From the NCBI GenBank assembly GCA_014444615.1, contig PVXE01000040.1, positions 1 through 37,921 on the forward strand: a stretch of 37,921 bases of DNA, given 5' to 3'. This document shows, in pieces, positions 17,101 through 24,218 of the stretch (position 1 is its first letter; each line of letters starts with the position of its first letter). Position numbers and translations under genes: made by a program. The notes below the pieces were generated by a model that made no database searches, was not told where the DNA came from, and saw only the letters and a list, made by a program, of their open reading frames with translations. The DNA comes from Tagaea sp. CACIAM 22H2. Lineage in GTDB: Bacteria > Pseudomonadota > Alphaproteobacteria > CACIAM-22H2.

Positions 17101-17332
17101 GCTGCCCATCCGCCTGTGCCGTCAAGGCGGCGACCTTCGCGGGATCGGGCTTCTGCTGATCGAGGATCGCGGCGATGTCGGAAATCGTGCGCGGCGGCGG
17201 GCGGAAACCTTGACCCTGGAAATCGGCCGTAATTTGGCGCGCCTGATCGAGACTGACCACCGGGCGCTGACCGTCTTGCTGGCAGCCGATCAAGACGAGC
17301 AGCGAAGCGGCAACGATGAGCGCGCGTTTCAT
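14150..17332 (-). CDS. TPR lipoprotein with C-terminal CHAT protease domain
   Basis: 1060 residues. The N-terminus LLVLIGC has a lipobox with Cys17, so the protein should be a lipoprotein outside the inner membrane. Helical repeats of TPR type fill most of 40-540. A charged coiled-coil stretch follows (about 545-610, with REQDTQKQVGALQG). The CHAT domain (about 650-1050) keeps its caspase-like dyad: His895 in MFATHGLIPG and Cys946 in LSACNTATGDG, plus LLVVPHDALGQLPFG. CHAT proteases usually depend on a partner that binds the TPR part. It is the first gene of the operon with its own promoter. The start has GGGGGA about 7 bases upstream. An 18-base GC dinucleotide run lies inside the gene. Confidence 0.95.
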   Translation of the reverse strand: MKRALIVAASLLVLIGCQQDGQRPVVSLDQARQITADFQGQGFRPPPRTISDIAAILDQQKPDPAKVAALTAQADGQPPAGMNGVAMAEFLLARGMAAGELGRNAQRLADLREAARVAIASGASAPRISMILQQQSFAEIFGGSPRAALELARQRVAAAPNAGSRLGAQMNVVAWAPMIGALDEARATLPQMEGNLAEIRQNPRTPQFVVQNAEALLARARARLAMEEGRFADAERQTRLAMDVNQRLVAQESSIAAQGNAAPGVFSNLQQNLFVDLAVALMRQGRLMEAEVEIRRALLARLERYGRYSSETLSTLAAFADILLEQGRAAEAERLGRVALESFDTMKIDPASSGPVRALRIVARAQSQREDWRGAAQTYAEIRRRAADQPDLKRATFDTSPNWAMVALRNGDAGEARRVLTEVAGNRTAVLGPRHWDTGIARGMLGAAILAQGDANAALAEFDAALPVLLQSSRQSDDEETGSAARDAQVKMIFEAAMGALARSGRAGSAEESFRLADAVRGAGVQRALAQSSARAAASDPALADLVRREQDTQKQVGALQGLLTNVLAGAERDENAVRALRTQIDTLRAARAALRQEIERRFPSYAQLIDPRPATIEETRKALRPGEALIATYVGRQQSFVWAVPASGAPAFAAVPKGRAQMAQAVANLRKALDPNAATLGDIPAFDVALASSLYDDLLKPVEAGFAGANSLLVVPHDALGQLPFGVLVTQATTLAPERANDALFANYKQVPFLIRKAAITQLPSVASLATLRGLPVPPANRKAFVGFGDPWFNSEQAAEAKTEQATQTAQLTTRGIQTRGLKLVRRNAPATQGVDSAELGLLPRLPDTADEVRGIAMALNADAADVILGAAANEKTVKAMDLSDRRVVMFATHGLIPGDLNGLTQPALALSAPNVADADGDGLLTLDEVLALRLNADWVVLSACNTATGDGAGAEAVSGLGRAFFYAGTRALLVSNWPVETTSARALTTDLFARQARDGNLARAEALRQAMAGLIDGPGLVDPSSNATVFAYAHPIFWAPFTLVGDGGGAARQQALLR
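16664..16681. repeat. (GC)9 dinucleotide tract inside the CHAT gene
   Basis: Nine GC units in a row, coding for an Ala-Arg-rich helix in the TPR region (ARARARL). A gain or loss of one unit would shift the frame and cut off the CHAT domain. Alternating GC can also adopt Z-DNA. Such runs do occur by chance in G+C-rich genes. Confidence 0.9.
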
Positions 17333-17361
17333 GGCGATTCCCCCGGTTCGGCTTGGCCAAA

Positions 17362-17390
17362 AATCTACACGCCAAATATGGCCCTTTCAA
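17362..17390 (-). promoter_or_regulatory. Probable promoter of the CHAT-caspase-cyclase operon
   Basis: On the minus strand, TTGAAA (17390-17385) and TAGATT (17367-17362) are 17 bases apart, the ideal spacing. Transcription would begin near 17355, giving a leader of about 23 bases before the ATG at 17332. No comparable promoter is seen in the short gaps downstream, which supports a single four-gene message. Confidence 0.5.
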
Positions 17391-17438
17391 CGCGCGCCGG
17401 TGTATGGTCCCCGACACTTAGGGGAGGAATACCGAATT

Positions 17439-18254
17439 ATGTCCGACGAACGTCCCATTCTGATTACAGGTGCGGCCGGCGCCTTGGGCCAAGTGCTGAC
17501 CCAGGGCCTGACCGAGCGCGGTTATAAAGTCCGCGCGAGCGACAAGCTGGCCTATAAAGGCGAATTGCCCAAGGGTGTCACGTTCGATCTGCTCGACGTC
17601 GCCGATTACGACAAGGTGATGGCCGCCGCGAAGGGCGTGAAGGCGATCGTGCATTTCGGCGCGATCCCGACCGAGCAGGGCTTCGACGACATCGCGCACG
17701 CCAATCTGCGCGGCACCAACCATATTTTCGAGGCCGCGAAGACCGAAGGTGCGCGCGTTGTGGTCGCGAGTTCCAACCACACGGTGGGCTTCACCGAGCG
17801 CACGAAGCGCATCGACGAAGACGCACCCCATCGCCCCGACGGCTATTACGGCGTGTCGAAATGCTACGGCGAAATGCTGGGCCGCATGATGTTCGACAAG
17901 CACGGCGTGGAAAGCGCGCATTTGCGCATCGGTTCGTGCCTGCCCAAGCCGATCAACAAGCGCAATCTGCCGCTATGGCTGTCCTATCCCGATCTGCTGC
18001 GCCTGACCGTCGCATGCCTGGAGACCAAGAATCTCGGCTTCCGCGCGGTGTGGGGCATTTCGGCCAACACCCAGGCGTGGTGGAAATCGAAGCATTGGGA
18101 CGCGATCGGCTACAAGCCGCAGGACAATTCCGAGATCTACGCTAAGGACGTCGACATGGCCGATACCGGCCCGGTTGCCGAACGTTTCCAGGGCGGCACG
18201 TTCTGCTCGGAAGGCTATACGCGCAAATCGCCGGGCCCGGCGGAGCTGCCGTAA
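17439..18254 (+). CDS. udh: Uronate dehydrogenase-like NAD-dependent enzyme
   Basis: 271 residues from the ATG at 17439, with GGGGAGGA about 10 bases upstream. It is a short-chain dehydrogenase of the extended type: Rossmann motif TGAAGALG (10-17), SSNHT, and the catalytic pair Tyr137-Lys141 in YYGVSKC. The stretches RPDGYYGVSK, LRIGSC, VWGISAN and RFQGGTF match the pattern of Agrobacterium-type uronate dehydrogenase, which oxidises galacturonate or glucuronate to the aldaro-lactone with NAD+. The length fits (about 265). It acts in the cytoplasm as the first step of the oxidative uronate route; later steps may be supplied by the XylX-like and semialdehyde dehydrogenase genes about 2.4 kb on. 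It diverges from the CHAT operon. Confidence 0.88.
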   Translation: MSDERPILITGAAGALGQVLTQGLTERGYKVRASDKLAYKGELPKGVTFDLLDVADYDKVMAAAKGVKAIVHFGAIPTEQGFDDIAHANLRGTNHIFEAAKTEGARVVVASSNHTVGFTERTKRIDEDAPHRPDGYYGVSKCYGEMLGRMMFDKHGVESAHLRIGSCLPKPINKRNLPLWLSYPDLLRLTVACLETKNLGFRAVWGISANTQAWWKSKHWDAIGYKPQDNSEIYAKDVDMADTGPVAERFQGGTFCSEGYTRKSPGPAELP

Positions 18255-18264
18255 CGCCGGCCTC

Positions 18265-18295
18265 TTGACCTTCCAGCAACGGGCAACCCTACCTC
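18265..18295 (+). promoter_or_regulatory. Possible metal-responsive (CueR/MerR-type) promoter before the multicopper oxidase
   Basis: TTGACC (18265-18270) is followed directly by TTCCAGCAA, giving ACCTTCC, the left half-site seen in copper-responsive CueR promoters. At the long 19-base spacing typical of MerR-family promoters lies TACCTC (18290-18295). The right half-site is poor (GGGCAACCC rather than GGAAGGT), so control by a CueR-like protein is tentative. Confidence 0.33.
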
Positions 18296-18313
18296 CTGTC
18301 GCTGGAGGACAAG

Positions 18314-19789
18314 ATGAAACGACGCGACTTCCTGATCGGCACCGCGCTGGCGAGTGCCGCACCGTTTTTTCCGGCTTTCGCCCAAACCCCGCGCCGTTTG
18401 ATCGCCGCCAAGCGGCAGATCGTGGTGCGCGGCCGTTCGGCCAGCGTCTATAGCCTGACCGACGCGAACGGCAAGCCGGGCATCTTCGCCAATGAAGGCG
18501 AGCGCTTCACGGTCGCGGTCGAAAATCGCATCGACGACGGCTTGATCCTGCATTGGCACGGCCAGACCAAGGCGGACGCGACGCAGGATCGCGCGCGCCC
18601 CGACGGCGGCGCGCTTCAGCCCGGCGGCGTCGACCGCCACGATTTCGAACTCACACCCGGCTCGCACTGGATGCACGCGCATACGCTGCACGAGCAATTG
18701 CTGCTTGCAGCTCCGATGATCGCGCGCGAGAAGGATGCGGGCGACGTGCAGGACGTGGTCGTGATGCTGCACGATTTCAGCTTCAAATCGCCCGACGAAA
18801 TCCTGATGGGCCTGACCGGCGGGACCGGCGGCGCGCATGGCGGTCACGGCGCGCATGGAGCGCATGGCGCCGCGGGCGGCAATGCGCCGGGCATGATGGC
18901 CCGGCTGCGCGGCATGATGGGCGGTATGATGGGCGGCGGCCATGCCGGCCACGGCGGTGGCGCTGCCATGTCGATGCCAATGGCCGTGCATGCCAACGAC
19001 GTGACCTACGACGCATTCCTCGCCAACGACCGCACGCTGGACGATCCGGAGATCGTGCGCGTGGAACGCGGCGGGCGCGTGCGCTTGCGTATCGTCAACG
19101 GCGGCACGGCGACGGCGTTTTTCATCGACACGGGCGCGCTGACGGCAAGTTGCATCGCCGTCGACGGCACGCCCTGCCTGCCGCATTCGGGGACGCGCTT
19201 CCCGATCGCGCAGGGCCAGCGTTTGGATTTGTTGATCGAAATCCCGGCGGGCGGCGGCGCCTTCCCGATCTTCGCCCAGGTCGAGGCTGCGAAGATGCGC
19301 ACCGGCATCGTGCTGGCGACGTCGGGCGCCGCGATCGCGAAACTCGACGGCGAAGCGGCGGCGACCGCCACACATACCGACCTTTCGCTCGACGCGGTCT
19401 TGCGCGCGCGCGACCCGCTGACGGAACGCAAAGCGGACCGCGTGCTGCCGATGGTGCTGGGCGAAGGCGCGAATTACCGCTGGACGATCAACGACCGCAT
19501 CCACGGCGAAGCAGCGCCCATTCCGGTCAAACGCGGCGAGCGGATCGAATTCCGCTTCATGAATCCGACGACGATGATGCATCCCATGCATCTGCACGGG
19601 CATCATTTCCAGGTCGTCGAAATCGCGGGCAAGCGCCTATCGGGGCCGATGCGCGACACGGTGATCGTGCCGCCGCATGTGTCCGTCGCCGTTGCCGTCG
19701 AGTTCGACAAACCGGGCGATTGGTACATGCACTGCCATCACCTTTATCATATGGCGACGGGCATGATGACGGCCGTGAGCGTTTCCTAG
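18314..19789 (+). CDS. Tat-exported multicopper oxidase with His/Met-rich insert
   Basis: 491 residues. The start KRRDFLIGTALA is a twin-arginine signal, as expected for a cuproenzyme folded before export. All four copper-ligand motifs are present: HWHG (80-83), HWMHAH (118-123), HPMHLHGHHF near 418 and HCHHLYHMATGM near 474, the last giving the type 1 copper site. Residues 169-226 are an insert of Gly, His and Met (GGAHGGHGAHGAHG, then MMGGMMGGGHAGHGGG), comparable in place and likely use to the Met-rich copper-binding segment of CueO. It probably oxidises Cu(I) or phenols in the periplasm. GGAGG lies 5 bases before the ATG. Its stop overlaps that of the convergent DUF1194 gene. Confidence 0.93.
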   Translation: MKRRDFLIGTALASAAPFFPAFAQTPRRLIAAKRQIVVRGRSASVYSLTDANGKPGIFANEGERFTVAVENRIDDGLILHWHGQTKADATQDRARPDGGALQPGGVDRHDFELTPGSHWMHAHTLHEQLLLAAPMIAREKDAGDVQDVVVMLHDFSFKSPDEILMGLTGGTGGAHGGHGAHGAHGAAGGNAPGMMARLRGMMGGMMGGGHAGHGGGAAMSMPMAVHANDVTYDAFLANDRTLDDPEIVRVERGGRVRLRIVNGGTATAFFIDTGALTASCIAVDGTPCLPHSGTRFPIAQGQRLDLLIEIPAGGGAFPIFAQVEAAKMRTGIVLATSGAAIAKLDGEAAATATHTDLSLDAVLRARDPLTERKADRVLPMVLGEGANYRWTINDRIHGEAAPIPVKRGERIEFRFMNPTTMMHPMHLHGHHFQVVEIAGKRLSGPMRDTVIVPPHVSVAVAVEFDKPGDWYMHCHHLYHMATGMMTAVSVS

Positions 19790-20481
19790 GAAATCTCGCG
19801 GATCAGCTTGTTGAAGATCGCGTAGGCGAAATCCTGGCGGTCTTTCGCGGTCGCGACGAACGCGCCGGGCCCGCCGATCACGTTGGCTTCGTAGAAATCG
19901 CGCAACGGCCCGGTGCGCATCGCCTGGCCCGAGCCTTCGGCCTGGATCGCCAGCGCGTTGATCGTGATGCCCAGCGCCACCGCCCGGTCGCGCGCGACCG
20001 ACGCGGGCGTTTGGCTGCGCATATCGGGCCCGTCGCCCGCCAGATCGATCGTGGCGCGTTGCGCGCGGAACGGGGCGACGCGGATCAGATCGGTCGCCAT
20101 CGTCAGCGCGTCGCCGATCGCATTGTAGGATTGGAACTCGCGGGGCGCGGCAACCAGCCTGTCGGCGAAATCCTCGGCGTCGCCGGCCGACGCGATGCGC
20201 GTCCACGGCAATATCAGCTTCGGGGCACCCGGCGATCCCCATTCGCCATAGGCGACCGCGATCGCACCCAGCCGCATGCCCATAATCGATTGCACGACGC
20301 GCGGATGCTCGATGGCGGCGGCGGTACCCTCGCGCTGGAGCTTGTACTCCTCCGGGTCGATCGAACCCGAACCGTCGTTGAGCAGCACCAGCAGCAATTC
20401 GACGTCGTTCGATTGCGCCAGAGCCGGCGCTGCGACAGCGCCCAGGACACCCATGCCAAAAGCCCGTCGCGTCAACGCCAT
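19786..20481 (-). CDS. DUF1194 protein with von Willebrand A-like domain
   Basis: 231 residues from the ATG at 20481, which has GGGAGG 7 bases upstream; a TTG further out lies inside that ribosome site. The N-terminus LTRRAFGMG followed by a hydrophobic run and APALAQ is a likely Tat or Sec signal. The mature part begins VELLLVLLNDGSGSIDPEEY, with a metal-ion-dependent adhesion motif DxSxS (D36, S38, S40), then YNAIGDALTMATDLI and ATIDLAGDGPD, the next strands of a vWA fold. The family is common in alphaproteobacteria and has no known function. It probably binds a protein partner in the periplasm through a metal ion. It converges with the multicopper oxidase, sharing 4 bases. Confidence 0.9.
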   Translation of the reverse strand: MALTRRAFGMGVLGAVAAPALAQSNDVELLLVLLNDGSGSIDPEEYKLQREGTAAAIEHPRVVQSIMGMRLGAIAVAYGEWGSPGAPKLILPWTRIASAGDAEDFADRLVAAPREFQSYNAIGDALTMATDLIRVAPFRAQRATIDLAGDGPDMRSQTPASVARDRAVALGITINALAIQAEGSGQAMRTGPLRDFYEANVIGGPGAFVATAKDRQDFAYAIFNKLIREIS

Positions 20482-20544
20482 CAACCCGCCTCCCAAGGAA
20501 AACCGAGCATAGCAGACGAGATATTCATATCGCGTGCCGAGTGC

Positions 20545-20574
20545 TTGACATATCAGGCTTCAGGGACCCAATTT
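20545..20574 (+). promoter_or_regulatory. Probable promoter of the xylX-like/semialdehyde dehydrogenase pair
   Basis: A perfect TTGACA (20545-20550) is followed at 18 bases by CAATTT (20569-20574). Transcription would start about 50 bases before the ATG at 20634. The -35 is exact and the -10 moderate. Confidence 0.48.
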
Positions 20575-20633
20575 GTGCCCCCGGCGCCGAGGGCGGAGCC
20601 GTAAATCCGCCGCGCCGAGTTGGGGGGAAGCAT

Positions 20634-21812
20634 ATGAATCGATTGGATTTCAGCGCCGCGCTGCCGGCCGACGCCGATACCGCGAGTCTGGTCGGCCGCG
20701 TTTGGCTGCCGTCCGTGGCCGGACCCAGCGTCGTCGCCATCCGCGATGGCCACGCGATCGACATCACCGCGACCTACCCGACCGTCCGCGATTTGTGCGA
20801 AATGCCCGACCCGGCCGCCGCTTTGCGCGCCGCCAAGGGCACATCGGTCGGCAGCGTCGCCGATCTGCTGGCGAATTCGGACGAAGCCTTCCGCGACCCC
20901 AAGAAGCCCTGGCTGCTCGCCCCCATCGACGTGCAGTCGATCAAGGCGGCCGGCGTCACCTTCGTCGCGTCGATGCTGGAACGCGTCATCGAAGAACGCA
21001 CGCGCGGCGTGCCCGAACTCGCGGCGGCCGCGCGCGCCGAGGTACTGGCGCTGGTCGGCGGCGATTTGGCGCGCTTGAAGCCCGGCTCCGAAGAAGCCGC
21101 GAAGCTCAAGGACTGGCTCGTCGCCAAGAACGCGTGGAGCCAGTATCTCGAAGTCGGTATCGGGCCGGACGCGGAAGTGTTCACCAAATCGCAGCCGATG
21201 TCGGCGGTCGGGATCGGCGCCTATGCCGGCCTGCACCCGATGTCGCGTTGGAACAACCCGGAACCCGAAATCGTGCTGGCGATCGCGTCCTCGGGCAAGA
21301 TCATCGGCGCCACGCTCGGCAACGACGTCAATCTGCGCGATGTCGAAGGCCGCTCGGCGCTGCTGCTGGGCAAGGCCAAGGACAATAACGCGAGCTGCTC
21401 GATCGGGCCGTTCCTGCGTTTGTTCGACGCCAATTACACGCTCGACGACGTCCGCCAATGCGACGTGTCGCTGGTTGTGCAGGGCCAGGACAATTTCCGC
21501 ATGGAAGGAAATTCGTCGATCAAGCTGATCAGCCGCGACCCCGCCGATATTGCGGGCCAAACGATCAGCGCCAATCACCAATATCCGGACGGCTTGGTCC
21601 TGTTCCTGGGCACGATGTTCGCGCCCACGCAGGATCGCGGATCGCCGGGCCAGGGCTTCACCCACAAGGTCGGCGACGTGACCACGATCGCCACGCCGAA
21701 GCTGGGCTCGCTCATCAACCGAATGACGCTGACGAACGAGGCGCCGCCTTGGACGTTCGGCATCAGCCATCTCTATCGCAATCTCGCCGCGCGCGGATTG
21801 TTCAAGGGTTAA
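20634..21812 (+). CDS. xylX: XylX-like 2-keto-3-deoxy-sugar-acid dehydratase (fumarylacetoacetase family)
   Basis: 392 residues from the ATG at 20634, with GGGGGGA upstream. The C-terminal half is the FAH fold: metal-binding acids in NNPEPEIVLA (E210, E212) and GNDVNLRD (D231), then KAKDNNASCSIGPF. The N-terminal half (for example IKAAGVTFVASMLERVIEER and WSQYLEVGIGPDAEVFTK) and the length fit the Caulobacter XylX type rather than short FAH proteins. XylX removes water from 2-keto-3-deoxy-pentonate to give alpha-ketoglutarate semialdehyde in the Weimberg route. The next gene, 16 bases on, codes for the enzyme that uses that product, which strengthens the call. The true substrate may be another 2-keto-3-deoxy acid. 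Confidence 0.9.
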   Translation: MNRLDFSAALPADADTASLVGRVWLPSVAGPSVVAIRDGHAIDITATYPTVRDLCEMPDPAAALRAAKGTSVGSVADLLANSDEAFRDPKKPWLLAPIDVQSIKAAGVTFVASMLERVIEERTRGVPELAAAARAEVLALVGGDLARLKPGSEEAAKLKDWLVAKNAWSQYLEVGIGPDAEVFTKSQPMSAVGIGAYAGLHPMSRWNNPEPEIVLAIASSGKIIGATLGNDVNLRDVEGRSALLLGKAKDNNASCSIGPFLRLFDANYTLDDVRQCDVSLVVQGQDNFRMEGNSSIKLISRDPADIAGQTISANHQYPDGLVLFLGTMFAPTQDRGSPGQGFTHKVGDVTTIATPKLGSLINRMTLTNEAPPWTFGISHLYRNLAARGLFKG

Positions 21813-21828
21813 TCAGGAGAATATCGAC

Positions 21829-23274
21829 ATGACTTTCATCGGCAAGAATCTGATCGGCGGCGAGTGGAAGGCCGGCGCGAACGAAGGCAAGGACGTCAAC
21901 CCGTCCAACACCAACGAAGTCGTCGGCACCTATGCGCAAGGGGCCGCCGCCGACGTGGACGCGGCGGTCGACGCCGCCAAGGCCGCGTTCCCGGCGTGGA
22001 GCCGCTCGAACCCGCAGGTCCGCTACGAGATTCTGAAGAAGGCATCGGACGAAGTGCTGGCGCGCCGCGAAGAACTGGGCACACTGCTGTCGCGCGAAGA
22101 AGGCAAGACCAAGGCCGAAGGTATCGGCGAAGCGACGCGCGCCGGGCAGATCTTGGCGTTCTTCGCGGGCGAAACCGTGCGCTTCGGTGGCGAAAGCGTG
22201 CCGTCGATCCGCCCGAATATCGGCGTGGAGATGACGCGCGAGCCCGTCGGCGTCGTCGGCATGATCACGCCGTGGAACTTCCCCATCGCCATTCCGGCGT
22301 GGAAGATGGCGCCGGCGCTGGCCTACGGCAATTGCGTGGTCATCAAGCCCGCCGATTTGACGCCGGGCAGCGCCTGGGCGCTGGTCGATATCCTTCAGCG
22401 CGCGGGTCTTCCCAACGGCGTGCTGAACCTCGTCATGGGCCGCGGCTCGGTCGTGGGTCAACGCATCCTCGAACATCCCGGCATCTCGGCGATCACCTTC
22501 ACGGGCTCGGTCGGCACGGGCCGCAACGTCGCGGCCGCGGCCATCGCTTCGCGCCCGATGAAGAAGGTGCAGCTCGAAATGGGCGGCAAGAATCCGCTGG
22601 TCGTGCTCGACGACGCGGATCTGGCCATCGCGGTCGAATGCGCGGTCAATGGTGCCTTCTTCTCGACCGGTCAGCGTTGCACGGCCTCGTCGCGCCTGAT
22701 CGTTCAGGAAGGCATTCACGACAAGTTCGTGGCTGCCGTCGTCGAACGCCTGAAAGCGTTGAAGGTGGACGACGCGCTGAAAGCCGGGACCGATATCGGC
22801 CCGGTCGTCGACGCTTCGCAGCTCAAGACCGATCTCGATTACATCGACATCGCGAAGAAGGAAGGCGCCAAGCTCGCCTGGGGCGGCGAGCTTCTCAACC
22901 GCGAAACGCCCGGCTTCTATCTGCAGCCCGCGTTGTTCACCGAAACGACCAACGCGATGCGCATTTCGCGCGAGGAAGTGTTCGGGCCGGTCGCCAACGT
23001 CATCCGCGTCAAGACCTACGACGAAGCGCTGGCGGTGGCGAACGACACCGAGTTCGGTCTGTCGGCCGGCATCTGCACGACCAGCCTAAAGCACGCGACG
23101 CATTTCAAGCGCAACAGCGAAGCGGGCATGGTGATGGTCAATCTGCCGACGGCGGGTGTGGACTATCACGTGCCGTTCGGCGGCCGGAAGGGCTCGAGCT
23201 ACGGCTCGCGCGAACAGGGCAGCTACGCGCGCGAATTCTTCACCACGGTGAAGACCGCCTACACGCTGGCCTAA
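21829..23274 (+). CDS. Alpha-ketoglutarate semialdehyde dehydrogenase (aldehyde dehydrogenase family)
   Basis: 481 residues, typical of the family. Catalytic residues are all present: N150 (TPWNFP), E250 (LEMGGKNP) and the nucleophile C284 (STGQRCTAS). The pattern around them (FTGSVGTGRNVA, PLVVLDDADL, GVDYHVPFGGRKGSSYGSREQG) is that of 2,5-dioxovalerate dehydrogenases, which oxidise alpha-ketoglutarate semialdehyde to 2-oxoglutarate with NAD(P)+. It lies 16 bases behind the XylX-like gene with AGGAG as ribosome site and is followed by a strong terminator, so the two form a unit. It delivers the carbon of pentonates or aldarates to the citric acid cycle. Confidence 0.93.
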   Translation: MTFIGKNLIGGEWKAGANEGKDVNPSNTNEVVGTYAQGAAADVDAAVDAAKAAFPAWSRSNPQVRYEILKKASDEVLARREELGTLLSREEGKTKAEGIGEATRAGQILAFFAGETVRFGGESVPSIRPNIGVEMTREPVGVVGMITPWNFPIAIPAWKMAPALAYGNCVVIKPADLTPGSAWALVDILQRAGLPNGVLNLVMGRGSVVGQRILEHPGISAITFTGSVGTGRNVAAAAIASRPMKKVQLEMGGKNPLVVLDDADLAIAVECAVNGAFFSTGQRCTASSRLIVQEGIHDKFVAAVVERLKALKVDDALKAGTDIGPVVDASQLKTDLDYIDIAKKEGAKLAWGGELLNRETPGFYLQPALFTETTNAMRISREEVFGPVANVIRVKTYDEALAVANDTEFGLSAGICTTSLKHATHFKRNSEAGMVMVNLPTAGVDYHVPFGGRKGSSYGSREQGSYAREFFTTVKTAYTLA

Positions 23275-23299
23275 CCGCCCGCGAATTCCGCGAAGACGG

Positions 23300-23333
23300 G
23301 GCCGGGTCCAGCCAAGGGACTCGGCCTTTTTTT
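23300..23333 (+). terminator. Intrinsic terminator after the semialdehyde dehydrogenase gene
   Basis: A 10-bp stem (GGCCGGGTCC with GGACTCGGCC, one G-U pair) with a 7-base loop is followed by seven T. It ends 1 base before the stop of the convergent RraA-like gene. Confidence 0.93.
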
Positions 23334-23334
23334 G

Positions 23335-23979
23335 TCAGAACACCCGATAGCGCAGATAGGCGGCTTGCGGATCTTCGCCCGCGCGAATCGCCTTCACCAT
23401 CTCGCCCTCGGTCGACATCTTTTTCTCCGATGCGGCGATGACTTCTTCCAACTGCGCGCGCGGAACCAAGATGATTCCGTCGCGATCGGCGAGGATGTAA
23501 TCGTCGGGCATCACCTGATGCGAGCCGATCGAAATCGGTTCGCCGAACGCCTCGGCCCGCCACGCGCATACGATGTCGATCGGCGTGGCGTAGCGCGCGA
23601 AGACCGGAAAACGTTCGTCGCAAATCGCCTGGATGTCGCGGCAGCCGCCATCGACGATATACCCGCGCACGCCCTTCTTCTTCAGCGCCTCGGCCGACAA
23701 GCCGCCGAACAGCGCGCGCACGTCATCCTGCGGTTGAACGACCACGACATGGCCCGACGGCGATTTCGACAGAACGCCCGCCCATTCGTAGAGCGATGTG
23801 TGCTTGTCGAGCGTGGGATCGGGCCGGCCGCGCACGGTAAAGACCGGGCCCGCGCATTTCATCCAAGGCTCCAAACCCAGGATACTGCGCGGCAGAACGC
23901 GAATCGGCAGGCCCATGTCCTTCATCACATCGTGCACGACCGACGCGAAGCAGGCGTGAAGACGATCGGCCAAGCTCAT
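23335..23979 (-). CDS. RraA-like / 4-hydroxy-4-methyl-2-oxoglutarate aldolase family protein
   Basis: 214 residues from the ATG at 23979; the frame stays open much further upstream, but this start gives the standard family length and the usual N-terminus (LADRLHACFASVVHDVM). Key features: GGLSAEALKKKGVRGYIVDG, then CRD with R114 and D115, the Arg-Asp pair that binds substrate and metal in the aldolase/decarboxylase members. Members cleave 4-hydroxy-4-methyl-2-oxoglutarate or decarboxylate oxaloacetate; others are RNase E regulators or unassigned. The setting among sugar-acid genes favours a catabolic enzyme acting on a keto-acid. The ribosome site is weak. It diverges from the ABC importer genes. 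Confidence 0.85.
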   Translation of the reverse strand: MSLADRLHACFASVVHDVMKDMGLPIRVLPRSILGLEPWMKCAGPVFTVRGRPDPTLDKHTSLYEWAGVLSKSPSGHVVVVQPQDDVRALFGGLSAEALKKKGVRGYIVDGGCRDIQAICDERFPVFARYATPIDIVCAWRAEAFGEPISIGSHQVMPDDYILADRDGIILVPRAQLEEVIAASEKKMSTEGEMVKAIRAGEDPQAAYLRYRVF

Positions 23980-24108
23980 CGCCGAAGCCCCGCGAAAAAA
24001 TTGACGGAATTTTGGGCACCCGCGCGCATTCGTCCGTTCCTTCCCCATTCGCTTTCTTGAGCCGAGCTTAACCGCCGTCGCGGCGATCGCAATTCCAAAA
24101 ACTTTGGA

Positions 24109-24138
24109 TCGACATGCCGACGCGGCGGAATGTATAAC
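24109..24138 (+). promoter_or_regulatory. Possible promoter of the sugar ABC importer operon
   Basis: TCGACA (24109-24114) and TATAAC (24133-24138) are 18 bases apart in the 239-base gap between the RraA-like and binding-protein genes, giving a leader of about 75 bases. No clear operator palindrome was found beside it. Confidence 0.4.
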
Positions 24139-24218
24139 GTCGCGGTCGCGCATTGATCGACGGTCTCGGACAAGCATCCGGGCCGCGACATCGCGCGGAC
24201 GACAGGGGAGGAAATGGA

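Noticed and set aside
14831..17527. An 898-codon open frame on the plus strand, antisense to the CHAT gene and running into udh
   Set aside because: Same mirror effect; Arg/Gln/His-rich, no start signal, and it overlaps the udh start region. The minus-strand gene has lipobox, TPR and CHAT motifs.
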